From positions 6,056,501 through 6,120,500 of the forward strand of contig NZ_CP108514.1 in the NCBI RefSeq assembly GCF_035989305.1: 64,000 bases of DNA, read 5' to 3'. This DNA is from Streptomyces sp. NBC_01233 (GTDB lineage Bacteria > Actinomycetota > Actinomycetes > Streptomycetales > Streptomycetaceae). The position numbers and the translations under genes were made by a program. The notes beneath the pieces were generated by a model. That model was given only the letters and a program-made list of their open reading frames with translations. It was not told the DNA's origin and did not search any database. Every line of letters starts with the position of its first letter. Within the stretch, counting starts at the first letter, position 1. Shown one piece after another: positions 36,452 through 43,928 of this stretch.

Positions 36452-37930
36452 GTGCCCTCCATGAACGACCTCGTACGCCAGCACACCGCTCTCAGTGAAA
36501 CCGACCTGGAGTGGCTCCACCTGCTGGTCTCGGAGTGGCAACTGCTCTCCGACCTGTCCTTCGCCGACCTCGTGCTGTGGGTGCCCACCCTCGACGGCAC
36601 GCGGTACGTCTCGGTCGCCCAGATGCGCCCGAACACCGGCCCCACCTCGTACCAGGACGACATGGTCGGCCACCTGGTTCCGCGCGGCCGCCGTCCGCTG
36701 CTGGACGCCGCCCTCGACGAGGGCCGGATCGTGCGCGAGGGCGACCCGGAGTGGCGCGAGGAGGTGCCGGTCCGAGTCGAGTCGATCCCCGTCCGCCGCG
36801 AGGGGCGGGTACTGGGAGTGATCGCGCGCAACACCAACCTGCTCACCGTGCGTACACCGAGCCGGCTGGAGCTGACCTACCTCCAGTCCGCCTCCGACCT
36901 GGCCCAGATGATCGCCGCGGGCTCCTTCCCGTTCCCCGGCCAGCAGGTCGACATGGACGCCTCCCCGCGCGTCGGGGACGGCCTGATCCGCCTCGATGCC
37001 GACGGCGTGGTCACCTACGCGTCCCCGAACGCGCTCTCCGCCTACCACCGGCTCGGCCTTGCCTCCGACCTGGTCGGGCAGCACCTCGGCAAAACCACCG
37101 CCGAACTCGCCCCCTCCCGCGGCCCGGTGGACGAGGCCCTGGTCAAACTCGCCAGCGGCTGGGCCCCCAGGGAGACCGAGATCGAGGGGAACGGCGGGGT
37201 CATCCAGCTGCGCGCGATCCCGCTCAAGCCGAAGGGGACCCGGATCGGCTCCCTGGTGCTCTGCCGCGACGTCACCGAACTGCGCCGTCGCGAACGTGAA
37301 CTCATCACCAAGGACGCGACCATCCGGGAGATCCACCACCGGGTGAAGAACAACCTCCAGACGGTGGCCGCGCTGCTGCGGCTCCAGGCCCGCCGAATGG
37401 ATTCTCCGCAGGGCCGCGAGGCGCTCAACGAGGCCGTGCGCCGCGTCGGTTCGATCGCGATCGTGCACGAGACGCTCTCTCAGAACCTGGACGAGCGGGT
37501 CGAGTTCGACGAGATCGCCGACCGCGTGATCGCGATGGTCTCGGAGATCTCCCCGGGCAAGGTCGACTGCCGGCGCACCGGCCGGTTCGGCATCCTGGAC
37601 GCGGAGGTTGCCACTCCGCTGTCGATGGTGCTCACCGAGATCCTGCAGAACGCCCTGGAGCACGCCTTCACCCAGGGCGAGCGGGGCACCGTGGAGGTGG
37701 CCGCGACCCGCACCGGAACCGGCCGCACCGACGGGCGACTGCTGATCACCGTGCTCGACGACGGCAGCGGCCTGCCCGAGGGATTCGATCCCCAGCGGGC
37801 CGGCAACCTCGGGCTGCAGATCGTACGGACCCTCGTGGAGGGGGAGCTCGGCGGAACGTTCGACATGGTCCGGGCGCAGCCGCGCGGGACCAAGGTCGTC
37901 CTCGACCTGCCGTCGAGCCCGCAGAAGTAG
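36452..37930 (+). CDS. PdtaS-type sensor histidine kinase
   Basis: 492 residues. An N-terminal GAF-like domain (~1-150) and a PAS domain (~165-285, 'GDGLIRLDADGVVTYASPNAL') precede a HisKA_2 dimerisation helix with the phospho-acceptor in 'IREIHHRVKNNLQTVAALLRL' (quoted at 20 by omission of the last base pair of helix) and an HWE/HisKA_2-type ATPase domain ('TEILQNALEHAF', 'VLDDGSGLPEGF', 'GLQIVRTLVEGELGG'). No membrane segment, so it is cytoplasmic. In actinobacteria PdtaS signals to the RNA-binding antiterminator PdtaR, which is not in this window. Start GTG 36452. Confidence 0.9.
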   Translation: MPSMNDLVRQHTALSETDLEWLHLLVSEWQLLSDLSFADLVLWVPTLDGTRYVSVAQMRPNTGPTSYQDDMVGHLVPRGRRPLLDAALDEGRIVREGDPEWREEVPVRVESIPVRREGRVLGVIARNTNLLTVRTPSRLELTYLQSASDLAQMIAAGSFPFPGQQVDMDASPRVGDGLIRLDADGVVTYASPNALSAYHRLGLASDLVGQHLGKTTAELAPSRGPVDEALVKLASGWAPRETEIEGNGGVIQLRAIPLKPKGTRIGSLVLCRDVTELRRRERELITKDATIREIHHRVKNNLQTVAALLRLQARRMDSPQGREALNEAVRRVGSIAIVHETLSQNLDERVEFDEIADRVIAMVSEISPGKVDCRRTGRFGILDAEVATPLSMVLTEILQNALEHAFTQGERGTVEVAATRTGTGRTDGRLLITVLDDGSGLPEGFDPQRAGNLGLQIVRTLVEGELGGTFDMVRAQPRGTKVVLDLPSSPQK

Positions 37931-38009
37931 TCGTGACGGTAACGCTCCGTCACCCGGGGTGACGTGCGGCGGGCCGGGTGAATGTCACTCGGCGTGACCG
38001 GGACAGCAC

Positions 38010-38046
38010 TGAGCCCCGGACCGAAGGGTGATCGGTCCGGGGCTCA
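38010..38046. terminator. bidirectional hairpin between the sensor kinase and wblE
   Basis: 14-bp perfect stem, tgagccccggaccg (38010-38023) with cggtccggggctca (38033-38046), 9-base loop. The flanking genes converge on it. Confidence 0.8.
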
Positions 38047-38110
38047 AGAGCACGTTGCTGAGCGCTTATTCGGGTACTACGCGCTGCGCGTCGAGGCTCG
38101 AAAGTCGTTG

Positions 38111-38368
38111 TCAGGCGCTGGCGTTGCGCGCCCGGTTGCGAGCGGCGCGGCGCTTCATCGCGCGGCGCTCGTCCTCGCTGAGACCGCCCCAGACGCCGGA
38201 GTCCTGACCGGACTCGAGCGCCCACTGCAGGCACTGCTCCATGACGGGGCAACGGCGGCAGACGGCCTTGGCTTCCTCGATCTGCAGCAGCGCAGGACCG
38301 GTGTTGCCGATGGGGAAGAAGAGTTCCGGGTCTTCCTCGCGGCAAACGGCGTTGTGACGCCAGTCCAT
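38111..38368 (-). CDS. wblE: WhiB-like iron-sulfur protein WblE
   Basis: 85 residues from ATG 38368. The four Fe-S cluster cysteines are Cys9, and those in 'AVCRRCPVMEQC'. The 'GVWGG' turn and the basic tail 'RRAMKRRAARNRARNASA' follow. Wbl proteins bind the principal sigma factor region 4 and DNA, and respond to NO or O2; this one is the WblE/WhiB1 type, usually essential. Ribosome site aaggagatgg precedes the start. Confidence 0.95.
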   Translation of the reverse strand: MDWRHNAVCREEDPELFFPIGNTGPALLQIEEAKAVCRRCPVMEQCLQWALESGQDSGVWGGLSEDERRAMKRRAARNRARNASA

Positions 38369-38692
38369 GGCTGCTCCATCTCCTTGTATTGCGGGCACTT
38401 TGCTTGTGAATGTGAACGCTTTCACGAATCCCCCCGTGAGGGAAGGTCGACCGCCCGGTTTCACGCGGGTGATCAGTCAGAGATTCGTGGAGGGGTTCTG
38501 GCGATCTGTGTGGGTGCCGGGTTGTGCGGGCTGTCCCGATCGCCATGAAGAGATTCGCAAACCTCGGACGGGGATACAACCCCTTCCGGAAAGTTTTTTT
38601 TGATTCGTCGGTGTCTACTAGGTCACAGCCCTACATCGCGAGGGTGGACCGGCGTGTAAACGTTCGAGTGAAAGGCCTTCGGGCTCTTCCAC
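38369..38692. other. long wblE upstream region
   Basis: 324 bases without a supported gene. It holds the wblE promoter region (A+T-richer than its surroundings), an eight-T tract at 38594-38601 and, at 38666-38694, the imperfect dgk hairpin. A 67-codon open frame (38524-38730, plus strand) lacks a ribosome site and family resemblance. Confidence 0.5.
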
Positions 38693-38694
38693 TC
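38666..38694 (-). terminator. imperfect hairpin with UUCG loop after the lipid-kinase gene
   Basis: gagtg-aaaggcc-ttcg-ggctctt-ccactc folds as a 12-bp imperfect stem with a stable tetraloop directly at the stop codon of the minus-strand kinase gene. Confidence 0.45.
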
Positions 38695-39658
38695 ACACAA
38701 TCACACGCAGTGCACGGCGTACGCCTGTGAACCGAACGCTGGTCCGCAGTCCGAGGTGGTCCCCGTCCATCTGGAACGGAAGTGGCACCTTCGAATGCAA
38801 GGTGAAGTCGGTCAGATCGTGCAGAGACACCGCGTGCTTGCCGTGCGGACCCCGCTCAGGAGTGGAGGTCAGGAGCTGTGTCGCGTAGCGCGCGACGGCC
38901 GGAGTTGACAAACGGTCGAGCGCCAATACGTCAAGCGCGGTATCGAACGATGCCTCCGGAGAGGCGTAAAGCGGACGATTGCCCAGATACGTCCACGGTG
39001 AGGTGTTGCACACTATCGACAGCACCAGATCCGTCACCGGATCAGCGCCCGGGCGCTCCAGCGTGACCGTGCCGTGCCGCCGGTTCGGCTCCTCCCAGAA
39101 CTGGCGCATCAGCTGTCGTACATACAGGGCGTGCGTCGAACGCTTGCCGCGCTCCCGCTGCTGCTCGACCCGCCCCACCACTCCCGCGTCGAAGCCGAAG
39201 CCCGCGCAGAAGGTGAACCAGCGCGCGGGGACCGACTCGTCCTCCGTGCCCGGGGTGCCGGCCGCCAGGCCCAGCCCCACCGTCCGCTCCCGTCGCTCGC
39301 GCAGCGCGTCCAGCAGGGCGCCGGTCGCCTCGACCGCATCGTTGGGCAGCCCCAGGGCGCGCGCGAACACATTGGTGGAGCCGCCGGGCACCACCGCCAG
39401 CCGGGGCAGCCGGTCCGGATCGGGCCCGTCGTGCAGGAGCCCGTTGACCACCTCGTTGACCGTGCCGTCGCCGCCGAGGGCGACGACGAGGTCGAGCCCC
39501 TCGTGCGCGGCCTTGCGACCCAGGTCCCGGGCGTGCCCGCGGTACTCGGTGGTCACCGCCTCCAGCTTCATCTCGCTGGCCAGGGCATGGGTCAGGACGT
39601 CGCGCGTGCGCGCACTGGTGGTCGTCGCTGCTGGGTTGGCCACGAGAAGTGCACGCAT
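38693..39658 (-). CDS. diacylglycerol/sphingosine-type lipid kinase (DagK family)
   Basis: 321 residues. The ATP-binding and catalytic core shows 'VALGGDGTVNEVVNGL' and 'LAVVPGGSTNVFARALGLP', the GGDGT and GGT-N signatures of DagK/YegS proteins. It probably phosphorylates diacylglycerol or a related lipid for phospholipid recycling; the exact substrate is not certain. Start ATG 39658 ('MRALLVANP'). Confidence 0.9.
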   Translation of the reverse strand: MRALLVANPAATTTSARTRDVLTHALASEMKLEAVTTEYRGHARDLGRKAAHEGLDLVVALGGDGTVNEVVNGLLHDGPDPDRLPRLAVVPGGSTNVFARALGLPNDAVEATGALLDALRERRERTVGLGLAAGTPGTEDESVPARWFTFCAGFGFDAGVVGRVEQQRERGKRSTHALYVRQLMRQFWEEPNRRHGTVTLERPGADPVTDLVLSIVCNTSPWTYLGNRPLYASPEASFDTALDVLALDRLSTPAVARYATQLLTSTPERGPHGKHAVSLHDLTDFTLHSKVPLPFQMDGDHLGLRTSVRFTGVRRALRVIV

Positions 39659-39742
39659 GAGCGCCAGACTACCCACCCCTTCTCATGGCGACCCTACTGC
39701 CCGTCCCCTCCGGGGTCCGGGGCCCGCCGCTACCCTGCTGGA

Positions 39743-40192
39743 GTGAGTAAGAAGCAGCCTGCGCAGGCCCCCGCCCCGACCGCCGCCCCGACCGCCGGGC
39801 TGCCCCGCCGGCTGACCGCCGCCGCCGCGCTCACCGCGCTGGAAGGCCTGGCACTGGCCGGCCTCGGCGTCTACATGCTGTTCGTGGGCATCGCCGGCGA
39901 CCCCGACTCCCCGCAGCAGGCCGAGACGGGCGGGCTCACCCTGCTCGCCCTCGCCGCGCTGCCGCTGATCGCCGCCCGCGGGCTGCGCCTGGGCCGCCGC
40001 TGGAGCCGCGGCCCGGCGCTGATCACGCAGCTGATGGCGCTGCCGGTGGCCTGGACCCTCTACAGCACCGGCGGCGCGATGGTCGCCGCCGCGGTGGCGC
40101 TGGCCGTGGCCGCCGTGGCCGTCGTGGCGCTCCAGGTGAACCCGACGGCGACCGAGGCGCTCGGTATCGGGCCCGGCGAGCAGGCCCGATAA
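39743..40192 (+). CDS. four-helix integral membrane protein
   Basis: 149 residues from GTG 39743. A Pro/Ala-rich N-terminus (~1-22) is followed by four hydrophobic helices ('LEGLALAGLGVYMLFVGIAG', 'LTLLALAALPLIAARGL', 'LITQLMALPVAWTLYS', 'MVAAAVALAVAAVAVVALQV'). No enzymatic motif. Conserved-hypothetical type in Streptomyces, next to and divergent from the lipid kinase. Confidence 0.75.
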   Translation: MSKKQPAQAPAPTAAPTAGLPRRLTAAAALTALEGLALAGLGVYMLFVGIAGDPDSPQQAETGGLTLLALAALPLIAARGLRLGRRWSRGPALITQLMALPVAWTLYSTGGAMVAAAVALAVAAVAVVALQVNPTATEALGIGPGEQAR

Positions 40193-40213
40193 CCGGACGT
40201 CCGGCGTCTGGTC

Positions 40214-41227
40214 CTACTCCTCCACCAGCAGCTTCTCGCGGAGCTGGGCCAGGGTGCGGGCCAGCAGCCGGGAGACGTGCATCTGGGAGATGCCGACCTC
40301 CTGGGCGATCTGCGACTGGGTCATGTTGCCGAAGAACCGAAGCAGCAGGATCCGCTTCTCCCTCGGCGGCAGCCCCTCCAGCAGCGGCTTGAGGGACTCG
40401 CGGTACTCGACGCCCTCCAGGGCCTCGTCCTCCGAGCCCAGGGTGTCCGCGACCGCCGGCGACTCGTCGTCGGTGTCCGGGACGTCCAGCGAGAGCGTGC
40501 TGTAGGCATTGGCCGATTCCAGACCCTCCAGCACCTCCTCCTCGGAGATCCCCAGCCGTTCGGCCAGTTCGTGCACCGTGGGGGAGCGGCCGTGCTGCTG
40601 GGAGAGCTCGGCCGTGGCCGTCGTCAGCGAGAGCCGCAGCTCCTGCAGGCGCCGGGGCACCCGAACCGCCCAGCCCTTGTCGCGGAAGTGGCGCTTGATC
40701 TCGCCGACCACCGTGGGCGTGGCGTACGTGGAGAACTCGACCCCGCGGTCGGGGTCGAACCGGTCCACCGATTTGATGAGGCCGATCGTGGCGACCTGGG
40801 TCAGGTCGTCCAGCGGCTCGCCGCGGTTGCGGAACCGCCTGGCCAGGTGTTCGACCAGCGGCAGGTGCATCCGTACGAGCCGGTTGCGCAGCTCCGCCTT
40901 CTCCGCCGACCCGTCGGGCAGCGCCCGCAGTTCGATGAAGAGGGCCCGCGCGCCGCTGCGGTCGCGCGGATCCGGCAGCGCCGGGGTCACCGGGAACACC
41001 GGCGCCGCCGGCACCACGGGGGCCGTGGCCTCCGGTGGCTGTGGTTGGTCGTGCTGGTTCTCGCTCATAGGGCCCGCCCGTCGCTCCGCCGAGTCCAAAA
41101 AGCCGTCTTCCGCATCCGCGTCAGCCGGGTGCGGCCGGGCGTGCTGCTGCTCCGGGATGCCGCCGTCGACCTCGTGCCGTACCCGGGGCCGATCCCCGCC
41201 CCGCACCGGGATCTCCCCGCCGCTCAC
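40214..41227 (-). CDS. sigH: stress-response sigma factor SigH (SigB/SigF family)
   Basis: 337 residues from GTG 41227, which overlaps the prsH stop (GTGA) and would be translationally coupled; a shorter 284-residue form can start at ATG 41068 ('MSENQHDQPQPP'). Region 2 ('DLTQVATIGLIKSVDRFDP'), region 3 and region 4 ('GNMTQSQIAQEVGISQMHVS') are typical of SigB-like factors. S. coelicolor SigH is made in several sizes from such alternative starts and links osmotic stress to septation. The same frame stays open to 41335, inside prsH, so even longer forms are possible. Confidence 0.92.
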   Translation of the reverse strand: MSGGEIPVRGGDRPRVRHEVDGGIPEQQHARPHPADADAEDGFLDSAERRAGPMSENQHDQPQPPEATAPVVPAAPVFPVTPALPDPRDRSGARALFIELRALPDGSAEKAELRNRLVRMHLPLVEHLARRFRNRGEPLDDLTQVATIGLIKSVDRFDPDRGVEFSTYATPTVVGEIKRHFRDKGWAVRVPRRLQELRLSLTTATAELSQQHGRSPTVHELAERLGISEEEVLEGLESANAYSTLSLDVPDTDDESPAVADTLGSEDEALEGVEYRESLKPLLEGLPPREKRILLLRFFGNMTQSQIAQEVGISQMHVSRLLARTLAQLREKLLVEE

Positions 41228-41637
41228 GCCGGGCCTGGTCCCGCGCCGCGCTGTTTGTAGAGGCTGATGCTCACCGTCCGGTTCTCCTCGACCATGGCCT
41301 CGACCTTGCCGGCCAGCGCCGACAGGACCGTCCACGCGAACGTGTCACGCTCCGGTGCGCGCCCGTCGGTGGTCGGCGCCGAGACGGTCACCTCCAGCGA
41401 ATCGTCGATCAGCCGGAACACGCAGCTGAGGACGGAGCCCGGCACGGCCTGCTGGAGCAGGATCGCGCAGGCCTCGTCCACCGCGATGCGGAGGTCCTCG
41501 ATCTCGTCGAGGGTGAAGTCCAAACGTGCTGCGAGACCGGCCGTGGCCGTGCGCAACACCGACAGGTAGGCACCCGCAGCGGGCAGCCGGACTTCCACGA
41601 AGTCCTGAGTCCCGGGCTCGCCTGCGATCTGGGACAC
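41224..41637 (-). CDS. prsH: anti-sigma factor PrsH (RsbW-like)
   Basis: 137 residues from GTG 41637, preceded by ggaggtga. A GHKL serine-kinase-type anti-sigma factor: N-box 'DEIEDLRIAVDEACAILL' and a late G-box region ('AFAWTVLSALAGKVE' read as 'FAWTVLSALAGKV'). It binds SigH. Translation couples to sigH by overlap. In this family control is exerted by anti-anti-sigma partners encoded elsewhere. Confidence 0.92.
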   Translation of the reverse strand: MSQIAGEPGTQDFVEVRLPAAGAYLSVLRTATAGLAARLDFTLDEIEDLRIAVDEACAILLQQAVPGSVLSCVFRLIDDSLEVTVSAPTTDGRAPERDTFAWTVLSALAGKVEAMVEENRTVSISLYKQRGAGPGPA

Positions 41638-41839
41638 CCTCACCTCCAAGGTGGTACGAGCTCTGTTCGCCGGTGACGCTATCGCGATCCGGGCGATCGT
41701 GTCGCGGCACCCCTCTTGGCGCCCGCTTGGACACCCGCCTACGGCCAGTGACTGATGGTAAGCCCATGGGTACGCACAGTGGCTAGGGGTCTGCGGGGCC
41801 CAAATCGGGGGAACCGGCGGAGGGTTGACCTACCCCGCT

Positions 41840-42100
41840 TCAGACGATCGAACCGTCGACAAAACACCATCGCCAGGTCTCACCCGGTTCGAAGCTCCGC
41901 ATCACCGGATGGCCGGTCTCCTGATGGTGCGCGGTGGCGTGCCGGTAGGGGGAGGAGTCGCAGCAGGCCACGTGCCCGCACCCGAGGCACATCCGCAGTT
42001 GCACGGGATGGCTGCCGAGCGCCAGACATTCGGGACAGGTCTGTGCAGAGGGGACCGGCTCGGGGCGCGGCAGTTCGGCAACATGGGTGCACTCGCTCAT
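41840..42100 (-). CDS. UBP-type zinc-finger protein
   Basis: 86 residues from ATG 42100. A full ZnF-UBP fold: 'CPECLALG', 'LRMCLGCGHVACCDSS', 'HATAHHQETGHPVMRSF' and 'WRWCFVDG'. In eukaryotes this domain binds the ubiquitin C-terminus; bacterial stand-alone versions are common in Streptomyces, often beside cation/proton antiporters, and of unknown role. Here the divergent neighbour is such an antiporter. Confidence 0.88.
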   Translation of the reverse strand: MSECTHVAELPRPEPVPSAQTCPECLALGSHPVQLRMCLGCGHVACCDSSPYRHATAHHQETGHPVMRSFEPGETWRWCFVDGSIV

Positions 42101-42154
42101 GATGACCAGCGTAGAGCCGCGGTGCGGGCACGTGACGGATGAGGTGGATCTTCG

Positions 42155-43735
42155 ATGGAGGTATTGCCGCTGGTGGCGCTCGTCGCGGCCAGCGCAGCCG
42201 TCGCGGGACTGGCCCGCCGTACGCCCGTGCCCGCGCCGCTGCTGCTCGTCGCCGCGGGCCTGCTGGCCGCGTACCTCCCGGGCGTGCCCTCGTACGCCCT
42301 CGACCCGCACATCGTGCTGCCGCTGCTGCTGCCGCCCCTGCTGTACACGGCCGCCGTGGACAGTTCGTACCTGGACCTGCGTGCCAACATCCGGCCGATC
42401 GCGATGCTCTCGGTGGGCTACGTGCTCTTCGCGACGCTCGCCGTCGGGTACGCGGCGTACCTGCTGGTGCCGGGGCTGTCCATGCCGGTGGCCCTGGTGC
42501 TGGGCGCGGTGATCGCGCCGCCCGACGCGGTCGCCGCGACCGCGATCGCCCGCAAGCTCCGGCTGCCGAACCGGATCACGACGATCCTGCAGGGCGAGTC
42601 CCTGGTGAACGACGCCACCGCGATCACCGCCTACAAGGTGGCGCTGGCCGCGGCGGTCGGGGTGGGCGCCGGCTGGGCGGGCGGGATCGCGGAGTTCCTG
42701 CTGGCCTCGGTGGGCGGGATCGGCGTGGGCCTGCTGCTGATGGTGCCGATCCACCACCTGCGCACGCGGCTCAAGGAACCGCTGCTCCAGAACACGCTCT
42801 CGCTGCTGATCCCCTTCGTGGCGTACGCGGCGGCCGAGCGGGTGCACGCCTCCGGGGTGCTGGCCGTGGTCGTGGTCGCGCTGTACCTCGGACACCGGAA
42901 CTGGCAGGTCGACTTCGCCACCCGGCTCCAGGAGGAGGCGGTGTGGAAGGTGGTCGCCTTCGTGCTGGAGTCGGTGGTCTTCGCACTGATCGGGCTCCAG
43001 CTGCCCGTGGTCCTGAAGGGACTGGGGGAGTACGAGGGCCTGCACGCGGCCTGGTACGCGATCGCCGTGTTCCTCGCGGTGGTGGTGGCCCGGTTCCTGT
43101 GGGTGTTCCCGGCGACCTTCGTGCCGCGCTGGATCTCCCCGCGGATCCGGTCGAGGGAGCCGGATACCGACTGGAAGGCCCCGGTGATCGTGGGATGGGC
43201 CGGGATGCGCGGAGTGGTCTCGCTCGCCATCGCCTTCTCCGTGCCGATCTCGGTGCCGCACCGGAACCTGATCCTCTTCCTGACCTTCACGACCGTCATC
43301 GGGACGCTGGTGGTGCAGGGGCTGACGCTGCCGCCCCTGATCAGGGTGCTGAAGCTGCCGCCCAAGGACGTGCAGGCCGAGACGCTGGCGGAGGCGCAGG
43401 CCCAGAGCGAGGCCTCGCGGGCGGCGGAGGAGCGGCTGGCGGAGCTGCTGGAGGAACCGGAGAACAGCACCCTGCCGCCGCCGCTGGCGGAGCGGCTGCG
43501 CACGGTGCTGGAGCGGCGGCGCAACGCGGTGTGGGAACGGCTGGGCGAGGTCAACCCGCTGACGGGGGAGTCGGCGGACGACGTCTACCGCAGGCTCGCG
43601 CGGGACATGATCGAGGCGGAGCGGGAGGTCTTCGTCGCGCTGCGGGACCGCCGGCGGATCGACGACGAGATGCTGCGGGCCCTGCTGCGCAGGCTGGACC
43701 TGGAGGAGGCGGCGGCGTACCGGGAGTCGACGTAG
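42155..43735 (+). CDS. Na+/H+ antiporter of the CPA1 family
   Basis: 526 residues. Eleven to thirteen membrane helices over residues 1-~400, with the ion-binding 'GAVIAPPDAVAATAIA' (Asp) and 'GESLVNDATAITAYKVAL' (Asn-Asp) motifs of NhaP/NHE antiporters. A ~120-residue charged cytoplasmic tail rich in Glu/Arg helices follows ('EAQAQSEASRAAEERLAELL'). Exchanges monovalent cations for protons at the cell membrane. Confidence 0.92.
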   Translation: MEVLPLVALVAASAAVAGLARRTPVPAPLLLVAAGLLAAYLPGVPSYALDPHIVLPLLLPPLLYTAAVDSSYLDLRANIRPIAMLSVGYVLFATLAVGYAAYLLVPGLSMPVALVLGAVIAPPDAVAATAIARKLRLPNRITTILQGESLVNDATAITAYKVALAAAVGVGAGWAGGIAEFLLASVGGIGVGLLLMVPIHHLRTRLKEPLLQNTLSLLIPFVAYAAAERVHASGVLAVVVVALYLGHRNWQVDFATRLQEEAVWKVVAFVLESVVFALIGLQLPVVLKGLGEYEGLHAAWYAIAVFLAVVVARFLWVFPATFVPRWISPRIRSREPDTDWKAPVIVGWAGMRGVVSLAIAFSVPISVPHRNLILFLTFTTVIGTLVVQGLTLPPLIRVLKLPPKDVQAETLAEAQAQSEASRAAEERLAELLEEPENSTLPPPLAERLRTVLERRRNAVWERLGEVNPLTGESADDVYRRLARDMIEAEREVFVALRDRRRIDDEMLRALLRRLDLEEAAAYREST

Positions 43736-43773
43736 CCCCTGCGGGGTCGCTCGGCAGGTCCCCCGGCGCGGCC

Positions 43774-43875
43774 GCGCCGGGCGCCACCGCGCCGGGCGCC
43801 ACCGCGCCGGGCGCCACCGCGCCGGGCGCCACCGCGCCGGGCGCCACCGCGCCGGGCGCCACCGCGCCGGGCGCG
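43774..43875. repeat. 15-bp tandem minisatellite
   Basis: The unit gcgccgggcgccacc occurs six times in full from 43774 to 43863, with a partial seventh to 43875. All full copies are identical. It lies between convergent genes, 38 bases after the antiporter stop. In one plus-strand frame it would read Ala-Pro-Gly-Ala-Thr repeats, but no gene is supported there. Confidence 0.95.
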
Positions 43876-43928
43876 GCGCCGTTGCCCGGGGCTCCGCCCC
43901 CGGCCCCGGGCGAGGTCGGGACGCCCGG

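Noticed and set aside
38524..38730. Small plus-strand frame in the wblE upstream region
   Set aside because: No ribosome site, crosses the T-tract and the terminator of the opposite gene, and the peptide has no recognisable features.
40214..41335. Longest possible SigH beginning at 41335
   Set aside because: The extra residues lie wholly within prsH in another frame and are Gly/Arg-rich; the GTG at 41227 overlapping the prsH stop is a better start, though longer forms were kept as a possibility.
43774..43875. Tandem repeats considered as a CRISPR array
   Set aside because: Units are directly adjacent with no spacers, and no cas genes are present; it is a minisatellite.
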